The notes below the pieces were generated by a model, which was not told the DNA's origin, did no database searches, and saw only the letters and a list, made by a program, of their open reading frames with translations. Source: Dyadobacter fermentans DSM 18053 (lineage in GTDB: Bacteria; Bacteroidota; Bacteroidia; Cytophagales; Spirosomataceae). Taken from it: a DNA stretch of 64,000 nt. The DNA is taken from the NCBI RefSeq assembly GCF_000023125.1, contig NC_013037.1, positions 6,798,501 to 6,862,500 on the forward strand, read 5' to 3'. This document shows positions 18,734 through 28,754 of this stretch, piece after piece (within the stretch, counting starts at the first letter, position 1; the number at the start of each line of letters is the position of its first letter). A program made the position numbers and the translations under genes.

Positions 18734-18885
18734 TTTTCAAAAACTAAAAAATGAAAAAAAGTTTACCGTAGAATCAATGGTATTATCCGGTTGAAAATTA
18801 GGACTGTTTCCGGGCGACGGCGGGCTGGAAAGGGTGGCTTCAGGTTGGTATATTTCACCTCATGATCATCTAACTCCACTGACCT

Positions 18886-21800
18886 ATGCACATCACAAAA
18901 GGATTTTTCACCTCTTTGCGGCGCATGAGCGGTGTATGCATATGGGCGATATGCATACACCCGCCAATGTCCGCCAGTGTCGTCGCGAGCCCGCTCGCAA
19001 GGGTTGACCAACGTGTCAGAACCGACCGTAGCATTACCGGTACCGTGCTTGCCAGAGAAGGAAATGTGCCCATTCCGGGTGTAACGGTTGTTGTAAAAGG
19101 TACCACACAGGGCACCACCACCAATGCCGAAGGAAAGTACACCATCGAAATTCCCGGCAACTCGGCCGTGCTGGTGTTTTCGGCCGTGGGTTATGTTACC
19201 TGGGAGCAGGAAACAGGGAATGCGGGCGTGGTGGACATTACGCTTGCCACCGACCAGAAAACGCTCAATGAAGTAGTGGTGGTGGGCTATGGCACGCAAA
19301 AGAAACGCGACCTCACCGGTGCCGTTTCCCAGGTGAGCGCCACCCGGCTTGAAAACGAGAACCCGCAGTCGGTGCAGGATGTGCTGCGCGGGAATGTGGC
19401 CGGTATGAATGTCGGCTTTTCTACTTCCGCAAAGGGCGGCGGAAGTGTTTCGGTACGCGGCCAGAATTCGATCAATGCAGGTTCTACGCCTTTGATCGTG
19501 CTCGACGGGACCATTTACTATGGTGGCCTGGAAGACATTAACCCGAACGATATCGAGACGGTGGATGTGCTGAAAGATGCCAGTTCTTCGGCTGTTTTCG
19601 GTGCGAAAGCCGCCAGCGGTGTCATTCTGATCACCACCAAAAAGGGGAAAGAAGGTAAGCCGGTGATCAATGTCAACACCAACTTCGGGTTCGCGGAAGT
19701 GGCCAGGAACCAGCCGGTGCTGAGTCCGCAGGGCTTTGTTACCTGGCGACAGGAGGTGATGCGGAACATCAATGCTACCGCCGAGCCGGCCCGCTTTGCC
19801 GATCCCAACCACCTTCCGGCGGGTGTCACCCTCGATCAATGGCTTGCTTTCGACGGTTCAAAGGGAGATCCTACCACTGTGTGGCTCCAACGCCTGGGCA
19901 TGCAGCCGGCGGAAATCCAGAACTACAAGGATGGTAAAAGTGTGGATTGGTATTCCAAAGTATTTCAAAAAGGCTTCCGCCAGGACCATACCGTCAGTCT
20001 GTCAGGCCGCAACGACCGCATTACCTACTATATGTCGCTGGGCTACCTGAGCAACGAGGGTATCGTGGTGGGCGATAAGTACAGCACCGTTCGCGCACGC
20101 CTGAACATCGAAGGCAAAGTGAACAAGCATTTGTCGGTAGGGATGAACACGCAGTTCGCAAGGCGGGATGAAAGCCAGGTGCCTGTCAATTACGACCTGG
20201 CGCGCGTGCTTTCGCCATGGGGCTCGGAATTCGATGCGAATGGCAACTACTCCTGGCGGCCGAATGGCGAAGCGAGCGGCGGCAACCATCCCTATTATGC
20301 GCGAAGTTTCATCAAGCGCGATCAGGGAGCACAAACGCTCAACTCCGTAATTTTCGCCAAAGTGACGCTTCCGTTCGGGTTTACCTACCAACTCAATTTC
20401 ACACCCCGTTTCGACTATACACATCGCTACAATGCAGAGTCCGCCAAGCACGCCGAATGGGCGGCCGAGGGCGGTCGCGCTTCCCGCAAAGACTCTACGG
20501 TGTTCAACTGGCAGGTCGATAATGTTCTGAAATGGACTAAAACCATCAACCAGAAACACAACATCGACCTCACTTTGCTGGCCAATGCGGAACGATTCAA
20601 AAGCTGGCGCGACAGTATTTCAAACAAGGGATTTGCACCGACGGATGTGCTCGGCTACCACAACATTCAGTCCGGCGGCCTTCCGGTAGTGTACACCGAC
20701 GACCAGACGAGCACCGCCGACGCTTTAATGGCGCGCCTGTTCTATTCATTTAAGGATAAATACATGATCACGCTTTCGAGCCGCCGGGACGGCTATTCGG
20801 CTTTCGGGCAGAAAAACCCGCGGGCAGTGTTTTCGTCGGCAGCGTTTGGGTGGGTGTTTACGGACGAAGGTTTTCTGCATTCCAAATGGCTGAGTTACGG
20901 AAAACTGCGGATATCGTATGGAAACAATGGTAACCGCGACATCCCGCGTTACGACGCCCTCGCCGACCTGACTTCCGGCAAATACCTGCACGTGAAGCCC
21001 GACGGAACAGTGTACCAGGTAAGCCAGCTCTATGTAAGCCGCATGGCGAATCCGAATTTGAAGTGGGAGAAAACCAATGCATTGAACGTCGGCCTGGACT
21101 TCGCCTTATTCAACAACCTGGTCGATGGAAGTATCGAAGTCTACAAATCGACTACCAAAGACCTGCTCGTCAAACGTGCGCTGCCCAATGTGCTCGGCTT
21201 CGATAATGTGTGGGATAACCTCGGTGAAGTACAGAACAAAGGGATGGAAATCAGCCTGAACTCCAACAATATGCGCCGGGAGAACTTCACCTGGCGGAGC
21301 ACATTCAATTTCCAGCTCAACCGGAACAAAATCGTTCATTTGTATGGAAATATGGTAGATATCAAAGACGCCGGCGGCAAGGTAACGGGCCGCAAGGAGG
21401 CCGACGACGTGACCAACCGCTGGTTTATCGGCCACGCCCTCGACGAAATCTGGAACTATCGCATCCTGGGCGTGTGGCAAAAAGAAGAGGAAGCCGAAGC
21501 TACCAAGTACGGTGTAAAGCCAGGTGATTTTAAATTAAAGGATGTGAATGGCGATGGCAAATTCACGAATGACGACAAGGAGTTTCTGGGTTACACCACG
21601 CCACGCTTCCGGTGGACGTTCCGCAACGAATTCAAGCTGTTCAAAAGCCTGGACGTTTCGTTCATGATCTATTCATACTGGGGACAGAAAGGCACATTCA
21701 ACCAGATGAAAAACCGCGACGGCTTCGTGGACCGCACCAGTTCGTACGTATTCCCGTACTGGACCGCAGAAAACCGCTCGAACGAATGGGCCAGGCTCTA

Positions 21801-22083
21801 TTCCAGCGAGGGCTCGGCCACCGGATACAGTGTTTACCGGAGCAAATCGTTCGTCCGGTTCGAAAACCTGTCGGTGGCTTACACGGTGCCCAAAAATGTT
21901 TCTCAAAAAGTGGCTGTACAAAACCTGCGCGTTTACGGCAACGTACGCAATATCGGCTTCTGGGCGCCGCAATGGAACTTCTGGGACCCTGAGAACGGCA
22001 CCAACGGCGCCACGAACGCAAGCATTGCCACCTCGGTACCGAGCCCGCGCATTTACACCATCGGGCTGGATATTACCCTGTAA
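18886..22083 (+). CDS. SusC/RagA family TonB-linked outer membrane protein (pair 2)
   Basis: 1065 residues, signal peptide at the N-terminus (MHITKGFFTSLRRMSGVCIWAICIH). Domains run in the order CarboxypepD_reg-like (ITGTVLAREGNVPIPGVTVVVKG), SusC motif LNEVVVVGYGTQKKRDLTGAVSQV, plug (VSVRGQNSINAGSTPLIVLDG, VDVLKDASSSAVFGAKAASGVILITTKKG) and barrel ending YTIGLDITL. It has the same architecture as pair 1 but differs clearly in sequence, so it is not a recent duplicate. It has its own upstream region after the pair 1 terminator. susD2 follows by 27 bp. Confidence 0.95.
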   Translation: MHITKGFFTSLRRMSGVCIWAICIHPPMSASVVASPLARVDQRVRTDRSITGTVLAREGNVPIPGVTVVVKGTTQGTTTNAEGKYTIEIPGNSAVLVFSAVGYVTWEQETGNAGVVDITLATDQKTLNEVVVVGYGTQKKRDLTGAVSQVSATRLENENPQSVQDVLRGNVAGMNVGFSTSAKGGGSVSVRGQNSINAGSTPLIVLDGTIYYGGLEDINPNDIETVDVLKDASSSAVFGAKAASGVILITTKKGKEGKPVINVNTNFGFAEVARNQPVLSPQGFVTWRQEVMRNINATAEPARFADPNHLPAGVTLDQWLAFDGSKGDPTTVWLQRLGMQPAEIQNYKDGKSVDWYSKVFQKGFRQDHTVSLSGRNDRITYYMSLGYLSNEGIVVGDKYSTVRARLNIEGKVNKHLSVGMNTQFARRDESQVPVNYDLARVLSPWGSEFDANGNYSWRPNGEASGGNHPYYARSFIKRDQGAQTLNSVIFAKVTLPFGFTYQLNFTPRFDYTHRYNAESAKHAEWAAEGGRASRKDSTVFNWQVDNVLKWTKTINQKHNIDLTLLANAERFKSWRDSISNKGFAPTDVLGYHNIQSGGLPVVYTDDQTSTADALMARLFYSFKDKYMITLSSRRDGYSAFGQKNPRAVFSSAAFGWVFTDEGFLHSKWLSYGKLRISYGNNGNRDIPRYDALADLTSGKYLHVKPDGTVYQVSQLYVSRMANPNLKWEKTNALNVGLDFALFNNLVDGSIEVYKSTTKDLLVKRALPNVLGFDNVWDNLGEVQNKGMEISLNSNNMRRENFTWRSTFNFQLNRNKIVHLYGNMVDIKDAGGKVTGRKEADDVTNRWFIGHALDEIWNYRILGVWQKEEEAEATKYGVKPGDFKLKDVNGDGKFTNDDKEFLGYTTPRFRWTFRNEFKLFKSLDVSFMIYSYWGQKGTFNQMKNRDGFVDRTSSYVFPYWTAENRSNEWARLYSSEGSATGYSVYRSKSFVRFENLSVAYTVPKNVSQKVAVQNLRVYGNVRNIGFWAPQWNFWDPENGTNGATNASIATSVPSPRIYTIGLDITL

Positions 22084-22110
22084 TCTCAACCACACAAAAC
22101 TTTATGGATC

Positions 22111-23937
22111 ATGTTTAACCAAGCATCAAAATATATACTGGCATTGGGCCTCCTGAGCAGCGTAGTAGCCATTACTTCCTGCAAGGAGACCTGGCTGAAA
22201 CCCGAGCCCCTTTCGTTTTACGAGCCAGACCTGACATTTAAGGACGTTGCCGGGCTAAGGGCAACGCTCGTTGCCTGCGAACGGAACCTCCGCCTCGAAT
22301 GGTACGGCGACGCGATGCCGATGATCACGGAATCGGTATTTTCGGATATTGCCGTGGAGGGGACCACCGACAAATCGGGACCGGCACAGAACCTGAACCT
22401 GCTCATCACCCCCGATGCCCAGCTGAACCACATTGATTACAACCGCATCGGGTGGTATTGGCTGGAAGGGTATAAGGGGATCAAATACGCTAATACGGCC
22501 ATTTCGCGCATTGATTTACCTGCTTATAAGAACGAGCAGGAGAAAAACGAGCTGCTCGGCGCCGCTTATTTTCACCGCGCGGCACGGTACTACCGGCTCA
22601 CGCAGCAGTTCGGAGACGTGCCGCTGATCCTCAGTGAAATCAACGGCCCGAAACTCGATTTCCAGACCACGAAACGCGAGGTGATCCTTAAAAAGATGAA
22701 GGAAGACCTCGAATTCGCTGAAAAATGGGTGCCCGTCGTGACGGACAAAGGAACAGTGAACCGGGGCTCGGTAAGCCATTTGCTCACGAAAGTAAACCTC
22801 GCACTGGGGCTGTTCGACGATGCGATCAAATCTGCAAGTAATGTGATCGATGGCGGAACGCACAAGCTCATGACATCACGGTTTGGAGTGAATGCCAACG
22901 ACGCGACCCGCAACGTGGTCTGGGACTTGCACCGGCCTCAGAACAAATCGCTGGCGGTAAACACGGAAGGGCTGATGCTGGTCATCGACCGGTTGAATAT
23001 CGAGGGTAATGTGGATGGCGGCATGCTGATCATGCGGAACTGCGTGCCGCTTTGGTTCAACAACATTAACACGCCGAACGGGAACCGCGGGACAATTGAC
23101 ACCTACGGCATCGAGATCGACCAGGTGGTCAAGCTGGGGCGGGGGATCGGGCGCTTGCGGCCCACCGATTATTCGCAGAACCAGATTTGGGACGACAAGA
23201 ACGACCTCCGCCACGCGCCGGGCAACTGGACACGCATGGAGGATATTTTATACAATAACCCGCAAATCAAAGAAACGGACAGTTTCTACGGCAAGCATTT
23301 GCAGCTCAAAAACGCGGAGGGGGTAGTGCTCTCCGTGGATACGATCCGCTGCTGGTTCGACTGGCCGAATTATAAGCTATTCGTAGAAGACCCGCAGCGG
23401 GTACAGCCCCAGGGCGGCAACTCCGACTGGTACGTGTTCCGCCTGGCCGAAACTTATCTGCTCCGCGCAGAGGCGTACGTGTGGAAGGGAGAGCTCGCCA
23501 AAGCAGCAGACGACCTCAATGCCGTCCGTGCCCGGGCCAACTGTGCGCCGATTGCCGCCGGTAAGATCAACATTGGCACCATTCTCGACGAGCGCGCACG
23601 GGAGCTCTATTTTGAAGAACCGCGCAAGACCGAGCTTACACGAATTGCCTACATTTTCGCCCAGACCGGAAAACCCGCTCCAAATGGCAAAACTTACAGC
23701 CTGGCGCAATTCTCGGACGAAAACTATTTCTATGACCGCGTGATGGAGAAAAGCGATTTCTATAACAAAGGAGTCCAAACACGGCATGCCGACGAATATA
23801 CCATGAGCCCTTACCACGTGCTCTGGCCAATTCCGCAATCGGCCATCGATGGCAACACGCAGGGGCGGATCAATCAAAACAAAGGATATGCAGGACATGA
23901 GAAGAATGTGCCTCCGCTCACGGAGATCCCCAAATAA
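22111..23937 (+). CDS. SusD/RagB family nutrient-binding lipoprotein (pair 2)
   Basis: 608 residues, longer than the usual 500-560. The lipoprotein signal ends VVAITSC (Cys24). Family features include [101 protein letters not shown] and the closing [12 protein letters not shown]. It binds the substrate at the cell surface for SusC2. A long hairpin at 24046-24107 follows. Confidence 0.95.
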   Translation: MFNQASKYILALGLLSSVVAITSCKETWLKPEPLSFYEPDLTFKDVAGLRATLVACERNLRLEWYGDAMPMITESVFSDIAVEGTTDKSGPAQNLNLLITPDAQLNHIDYNRIGWYWLEGYKGIKYANTAISRIDLPAYKNEQEKNELLGAAYFHRAARYYRLTQQFGDVPLILSEINGPKLDFQTTKREVILKKMKEDLEFAEKWVPVVTDKGTVNRGSVSHLLTKVNLALGLFDDAIKSASNVIDGGTHKLMTSRFGVNANDATRNVVWDLHRPQNKSLAVNTEGLMLVIDRLNIEGNVDGGMLIMRNCVPLWFNNINTPNGNRGTIDTYGIEIDQVVKLGRGIGRLRPTDYSQNQIWDDKNDLRHAPGNWTRMEDILYNNPQIKETDSFYGKHLQLKNAEGVVLSVDTIRCWFDWPNYKLFVEDPQRVQPQGGNSDWYVFRLAETYLLRAEAYVWKGELAKAADDLNAVRARANCAPIAAGKINIGTILDERARELYFEEPRKTELTRIAYIFAQTGKPAPNGKTYSLAQFSDENYFYDRVMEKSDFYNKGVQTRHADEYTMSPYHVLWPIPQSAIDGNTQGRINQNKGYAGHEKNVPPLTEIPK

Positions 23938-24045
23938 ACTTAATGCAAGCAGGACAATGCTATATGCTGCGTAACTGGCTTGGGATCGACCAAAACTATC
24001 ACATCGGGGTTTTGAAATATCTGGTGTAGTTGAAACTGGATTTGT

Positions 24046-24107
24046 AAGGGTATTCCTATTAATATTTCGTTATTATGATAATAACTGATATTAGATAGGA
24101 TGCCCTT
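24046..24107. terminator. Long near-perfect hairpin between susD2 and the DUF1080 gene
   Basis: Nested inverted repeats. The inner stem is GTTATTAT (24069-24076) with ATAATAAC (24078-24085) around a single G. The outer arms 24046-24065 and 24088-24107 pair AAGGG...CCTAT with ATAGG...CCCTT, with a few bulges and G-T pairs. TTTTG then CATTTTT follow. In all about 26 pairs over 62 nt. It could terminate susCD2 or act as a leader structure 39 nt before the next gene. Confidence 0.55.
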
Positions 24108-24145
24108 TTGCATTTTTCAGTTATTCATCACCATTAATCAATACA

Positions 24146-25513
24146 ATGAAAAAATTCCGATTACCGCTGGCTGGTCTGGCAGCGTTCCTCCTGGTGTCTC
24201 CGTTACAGGCGCAAAAGTCGAAGGACGGCTGGCTGGATCTGTTTAATGGCAAGGACCTCACGGGCTGGAAACAACTCAACGGTCAGGCCAAATACGAAGT
24301 AAAAGATGGTGCGATCGTGGGCACGTCGGTCATGGGTACGCCCAACTCGTTCCTCACAACCGAAAAGGATTACGGCGATTTTATTCTCGAACTGGACGTC
24401 AAGGTCGATAGCAAACTGAACTCCGGCATTCAGATCCGCAGCTTGTCGAAGCCGGAATACCAGAATGGCCGCGTGCACGGCTACCAGGTGGAAATCGACC
24501 CGAGCGACCGCGCTTTTTCTGCGGGCATTTACGACGAGGCACGCCGGGGCTGGCTGTACCCGCTCGACCTGAACCCGGAAGGCAAAAAAGCATTCAAAAA
24601 GGACGCCTGGAACAAATACCGCATCGAGGCCATCGGCAGCTCGATCCGCACCTTCCTGAACGGCGTGCCCGTGGCGCACGTGGTGGATGATATGACGCCA
24701 TCGGGCTTCATTTGCCTGCAGGTACATTCAATCGGCAATAAAGACCTGGAAGGCACGCAGGTAAGCTGGAAGAATGTCCGCATTAAAACATCTAACCTCA
24801 AACCGAGCCCCGCTTCAAAAGTTCGCATCGTAAACCTGATCCCGAACAACCTCGATGCCGCAGAAAAAGCGCAAGGATATTCCTTGCTGTACGACGGCAA
24901 GTCGGTGGACCAGTGGCGCTCCTACGGCGGTACTGATTTTCCAACCAAAAGATGGAATTATAACGATGGCGCAATCGTGATCTCAAAATCCGACGGCTCC
25001 GAAACGGGCAACGACATCGTGACGCGCAAGCTGTACGGCCCCGCATTCGAGTTCGAATTCGAGTTTAAACTGACCGAAGGCGCAAACAGCGGTGTGAAGT
25101 ATTTTGTGGACCAAAAATTCAATTCCAATGGTAAATCGGGCATCGGCTGCGAATTCCAGGTGCTCGACGACGAACGCCACCCGGATGCGAAACTGGGTAA
25201 GAATGGTAACCGTACCATTGCTTCGTTCTACGACGTGATTCCGGCAGACCGCCCCAAAAATTCGGTGAAAAAGATCGGTGAATGGAACCAGGGCCGCATT
25301 GTGGTGCAAAAAGACGGCACCGTGCAGCACTTCCTGAACGGATATAAAGTGGTGGAATACGTGCGCGGCTCCCCGCAGTTCAAGGAGTTCGTGGCGGGCT
25401 CCAAGTTTGCCAAGTTCGAAGGGTTCGGCATGTCGCAGGAAGGGAATCTGCTGTTGCAGGACCATGGCGACAATGTATTGTTCCGCAGTTTGAAAGTGAA
25501 GGAAATCAAATAG
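24146..25513 (+). CDS. Tandem DUF1080 (3-keto-disaccharide hydrolase family) protein
   Basis: 455 residues with a signal peptide cut after LQAQ, so periplasmic. It has two jelly-roll DUF1080 domains. The first is about residues 28-220 (DGWLDLFNGKDLTGWKQLNG, NSGIQIRS, VHGYQVEIDPS, WNKYRIEAIGSSIRTFLNGVPVAHV). The second is about 235-455 (YSLLYDGKSVDQWRSYGG, NSGVKYFV, GCEFQVLDDERHPD, WNQGRIVVQKDGTVQHFLNGYKVVEY). Family members hydrolyse 3-keto-glycosides made by Gfo/Idh/MocA oxidoreductases, and one is encoded next. Single-domain forms are usual; the two-domain form suggests a fused or double-site enzyme. Confidence 0.85.
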   Translation: MKKFRLPLAGLAAFLLVSPLQAQKSKDGWLDLFNGKDLTGWKQLNGQAKYEVKDGAIVGTSVMGTPNSFLTTEKDYGDFILELDVKVDSKLNSGIQIRSLSKPEYQNGRVHGYQVEIDPSDRAFSAGIYDEARRGWLYPLDLNPEGKKAFKKDAWNKYRIEAIGSSIRTFLNGVPVAHVVDDMTPSGFICLQVHSIGNKDLEGTQVSWKNVRIKTSNLKPSPASKVRIVNLIPNNLDAAEKAQGYSLLYDGKSVDQWRSYGGTDFPTKRWNYNDGAIVISKSDGSETGNDIVTRKLYGPAFEFEFEFKLTEGANSGVKYFVDQKFNSNGKSGIGCEFQVLDDERHPDAKLGKNGNRTIASFYDVIPADRPKNSVKKIGEWNQGRIVVQKDGTVQHFLNGYKVVEYVRGSPQFKEFVAGSKFAKFEGFGMSQEGNLLLQDHGDNVLFRSLKVKEIK

Positions 25514-25636
25514 CCCGAAACGCCGGAAAAAACGTAAAAAATTACAGTAGATAACCGGGCGGCGGGGATTTAGAAACGATTGCCCGCAAATAGGGCCCGT
25601 GACAATCAAAAATCAACTTTTATACAATCCAATATC

Positions 25637-26977
25637 ATGACCAGTAGAAGGGATTTTCTTAAAAATGCAGCACTGGCTTCTGCGGGTGTCGCAGTAGGCG
25701 CCAATGCTTTCGGAGCGGCCAGCTACCGCCGTATCGTAGGTGCAAATGATCGCGTGCGGGTAGGTATTATCGGCTTTTCGGACCGTTTCCGCAGCTCGCT
25801 GGCACCTTCCTTCGGAGATCACGCCAAAGAACTGAACTTTGAGTTTATGGGCGTGTCCGACCTTTGGAACCGCCGTCGCGACGAAGCGGAGGCATTCATC
25901 AAAGGCAAACCCTATGCTGCAAGCGAATTTGTGAAAGCCCGCAATAACGAGGAACTCCTCGGACGCAAGGATGTGGACGCGGTGATCATCAGCACAGCCG
26001 ATTTCCAGCATGCATTGCATTGCGCCGAGGCGGTGAAGTCCGGCCGCGATGTGTATGTCGAAAAACCGTTTGCTGAAACCCTGGAAGATGCGAAAGTAGC
26101 ATTGAAAGCGGTAGACGCTTCGAAGCAAATTGTACAGGTAGGATCGCAGCGCCGGAGCGCGCCTAACTATTGGGCGGCTTACGAATATATCAAATCGGGC
26201 AAATTCGGGGATATCACCACGGTTGAAATGACCTGGAACGTGAACCAGCCCGGCCGTTGGAGACGCAAAGAACTCGTGTCACAGATCCGTAAGGAAGACA
26301 CCGACTGGACACGCTTCCTCATGAACCGCCCGAAAGTAGAGTGGAACCCCCGTTACTACCTCGAATTCCGTTTGTTCTACCCATATTCATCGGGTATCCC
26401 GGGACAATGGATGGCGCACCAGATCGATACCGTGCACTGGTTCTCCGGCCTCGATGCGCCGCGTAATGTGGTGGCGAACGGCGGTATTTATACCTGGAAA
26501 GACGGTCGTACCAACGTCGATACATTCAGCGCCGCATTTGAATACGGTCCGTTTGACGATAAGAGCAAAGGCTTCCAGGTGATTTATTCTTCCCGTTTCA
26601 ACAACGAGGCAGGCGGTGTGAAAGAGTATTATTATTCCAATGGCGGGATGATCAACCTCGATACGAACAAGATCACATCCGAAGGCGGCTTGAAAGAAAG
26701 AGATGCCAAGGGAATGGGCTTGCAGGCCAACCTGCTTCCGGAAATGTCGCTCAAAACCGGCGAGAAAATCGCGACGGACGCCAATACCGGTGCCGATCCG
26801 ATGACCTCGCTGCACATGCGCAACTGGATGGAATGTATCCGCAGCCGCAAGGAAACGAATGCACCGGCGCGTGTCGGTTTCAACCACTCGGTGGCGAATA
26901 TTATGGCTACCCAGGCGCTGCATACCGGAAAACGAGTGAATTGGGACCCGAAGAAAAAGGAAATCGTGCTTAGCTAA
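25637..26977 (+). CDS. Tat-exported Gfo/Idh/MocA family oxidoreductase
   Basis: The frame opens at 25580. The start MTSRRDFLKNAALASAGVAVG at 25637 places a twin-arginine signal (SRRDFLKN) at the very N-terminus, giving 446 residues. The NAD(P) fold begins VRVGIIGFSDR, the EKPFAET motif carries the usual lysine, and the C-terminal Gfo/Idh domain includes GQWMAHQIDTVHWFSG. Tat export implies folding with cofactor in the cytoplasm and action in the periplasm. In the neighbourhood of DUF1080 it probably oxidises a sugar C3 hydroxyl. The next gene starts 19 bp downstream. Confidence 0.88.
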   Translation: MTSRRDFLKNAALASAGVAVGANAFGAASYRRIVGANDRVRVGIIGFSDRFRSSLAPSFGDHAKELNFEFMGVSDLWNRRRDEAEAFIKGKPYAASEFVKARNNEELLGRKDVDAVIISTADFQHALHCAEAVKSGRDVYVEKPFAETLEDAKVALKAVDASKQIVQVGSQRRSAPNYWAAYEYIKSGKFGDITTVEMTWNVNQPGRWRRKELVSQIRKEDTDWTRFLMNRPKVEWNPRYYLEFRLFYPYSSGIPGQWMAHQIDTVHWFSGLDAPRNVVANGGIYTWKDGRTNVDTFSAAFEYGPFDDKSKGFQVIYSSRFNNEAGGVKEYYYSNGGMINLDTNKITSEGGLKERDAKGMGLQANLLPEMSLKTGEKIATDANTGADPMTSLHMRNWMECIRSRKETNAPARVGFNHSVANIMATQALHTGKRVNWDPKKKEIVLS

Positions 26978-26996
26978 CATTTTAAAAGATCGAACA

Positions 26997-28040
26997 GTGA
27001 ATTTAAAACATACTGCTTTGGCACTCACCGCCGTGGCCCTGGCCGGAACCGGAAGCGCTTTTGCACAGAAGGTGGACCTCGTCCGTAATGACAAGGACAA
27101 AAAAGTGGAGGTGAAAATCGACGGGAAGCCATTTACGGCATACTATTATCCCGGCGAACAGAAGCTGAAAAAGGCCGTACTTTACCCCGTAATTACCCCG
27201 AAAGGAACAGTAATTACACGCGGCTGGCCGCTCGACCCGCGTGCCGGAGAGCGCGTAGACCACCCGCACCACGTGGGCATCTGGCTCAACTACGAGGATG
27301 TGAACGGTAACGACTACTGGAACAATTCCGACGCCGTGAACCACGAAAAACGCGCCTACGGAACCATCATCCACACCGGCATTACCTCCGTAAAAAGCGG
27401 TAAAGACAAAGGCGAGCTAACCGTAACCGCCGACTGGGTGGACAAAAACGGCACGTTGACGTTGAAGGAAGTAACCAAATACACTTTCAGCGGAAAAGGC
27501 GACAGCCGCATCATCGACCGGGCTACGACGCTCACCGCCGTGCTGCCCGAGGTGAATATGCCTGACGTGAAGGACGGTATGTACGCGATCCGTGTCGGAC
27601 GTGAGCTCGAACTGCCATCCACAAAGCCGGAAATTTTCACCGACGCCAACGGTATCGCGACCAAAGTGCCCGTGATGAACAACGAAGGCGTAACCGGAAA
27701 CTACCGCAACAGCAATGGCGTAGAAGGCGAGGCAGTATGGGGTAAGCGTGCGATCTGGTGTAACCTCACCGGCAAGATCAAGGACGAGAACATCAGCGTA
27801 GCGATGATCGACCATCCGAAAAATGTGGGTTATCCGGCCTACTGGCATGCACGCGGCTACGGATTGTTTGCCGTAAACCCGCTGGGCATGAAAGCGCTGA
27901 GCGATGGCAAGGAAACGCTCAATTTCAAATTAAAAAAAGGAGAATCGACTACTTTCCGTTACCGCATGGTAATTGCTTCGGAGCATTTGAAAGATGCTAC
28001 GCTGAATGACTTGGCGGCAGCTTATGCTAAAACAGAATAG
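26997..28040 (+). CDS. DUF6807 (PmoA-like) periplasmic protein
   Basis: 347 residues starting at GTG 26997, 19 bp after the oxidoreductase; no better ATG lies near. The signal peptide is cut after SAFAQ. Family motifs include DGKPFTAYYYPGEQKLKKAVLYPV, RVDHPHHVGIWLNYEDVNG, MIDHPKNVGYPAYWHARGYGLFAVNPLG. The PHH and DHP histidines are conserved in this galactose-mutarotase-like family. Such genes are commonly found with Gfo/Idh/MocA and DUF1080 genes in sugar loci; the reaction is unproven. Confidence 0.8.
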   Translation: MNLKHTALALTAVALAGTGSAFAQKVDLVRNDKDKKVEVKIDGKPFTAYYYPGEQKLKKAVLYPVITPKGTVITRGWPLDPRAGERVDHPHHVGIWLNYEDVNGNDYWNNSDAVNHEKRAYGTIIHTGITSVKSGKDKGELTVTADWVDKNGTLTLKEVTKYTFSGKGDSRIIDRATTLTAVLPEVNMPDVKDGMYAIRVGRELELPSTKPEIFTDANGIATKVPVMNNEGVTGNYRNSNGVEGEAVWGKRAIWCNLTGKIKDENISVAMIDHPKNVGYPAYWHARGYGLFAVNPLGMKALSDGKETLNFKLKKGESTTFRYRMVIASEHLKDATLNDLAAAYAKTE

Positions 28041-28061
28041 TGGCAGAACAAGATATGTGGT

Positions 28062-28091
28062 AAAAGCCGGCGATTTTCGCCGGCTTTTTTC
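28062..28091 (+). terminator. Rho-independent terminator after the DUF6807 gene
   Basis: GCCGGCG (28066-28072) pairs with CGCCGGC (28078-28084) around ATTTT. A-tract pairing extends it outward, and a TTTTTTCG run follows. It closes the DUF1080-oxidoreductase-DUF6807 operon. Confidence 0.9.
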
Positions 28092-28225
28092 GTTTTGTCC
28101 CAAAACCATTGCCGACTGCGGGCGCTGGCAGCAGCGGTATTCTATTTTGATAATGTTCAAATATGCATTATCCTTGAAAATTGTAATGCGGATTTCTCTG
28201 CTGTCAGTTTCACGCTCAATAATTC

Positions 28226-28639
28226 ATGGAAGATCAATCGAGGAGACAATTCCTGCAAAATGCCGGCCTGGCTTCGCTCACCTCCGTCAGCGGCATCACC
28301 TCCGGCCCCGAAAGAAACAAGGAGCTTTTTGTCCAGCACATTTTCTTTTACCTGAAAGAACCCAATAATGCACAGCACGAGGCCCAACTGCTGGAAGGCC
28401 TGCACAAGCTCGCCAAAAGCTCCTACATTCAGTTTGCGCACATCGGAAAGCCGGCGCATACGACCGGCTCGGACATCGTCAGGGATTACTCCGTTTCGTG
28501 GATGTGTTTTTTTAAGAATATCATAGAAGAGGAGATTTTTAAATCGCATAAGATCTATCACGACTTTATCGCTGGATACGCCCACTTATGGGAGAGAATG
28601 GTGATCTACGATTCGGTAGGTCCCCGGAAGGTGGGTTGA
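28226..28639 (+). CDS. Dabb (stress-responsive alpha/beta-barrel) family protein
   Basis: 137 residues. The N-terminal SRRQFLQNAGLASLTS looks like a short twin-arginine signal. The Dabb domain follows (LFVQHIFFYLKEPNNAQHEAQLLEGLHKLAK, YSVSWMCFFKNIIEEEIFKSHKIYHDFI). Dabb proteins are small dimeric ferredoxin-fold proteins of varied function. It sits after a terminator, so it is separate from the sugar operon, though it may belong to the locus. Confidence 0.8.
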   Translation: MEDQSRRQFLQNAGLASLTSVSGITSGPERNKELFVQHIFFYLKEPNNAQHEAQLLEGLHKLAKSSYIQFAHIGKPAHTTGSDIVRDYSVSWMCFFKNIIEEEIFKSHKIYHDFIAGYAHLWERMVIYDSVGPRKVG

Positions 28640-28754
28640 GAGTTTTTTAATCCATTGTCCGTTAAAAAGATACGGCTAGCCATTCGCTAATGGTCACTGA
28701 AAATCCTGCCGCCGCCGCGCTAAGTTTGAGGATTTACTTTGGCAAACGATAGCA

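Noticed and set aside
18763..19839. 358-residue open frame on the minus strand
   Set aside because: Antisense to the susC2 N-terminal part; no recognisable protein features.
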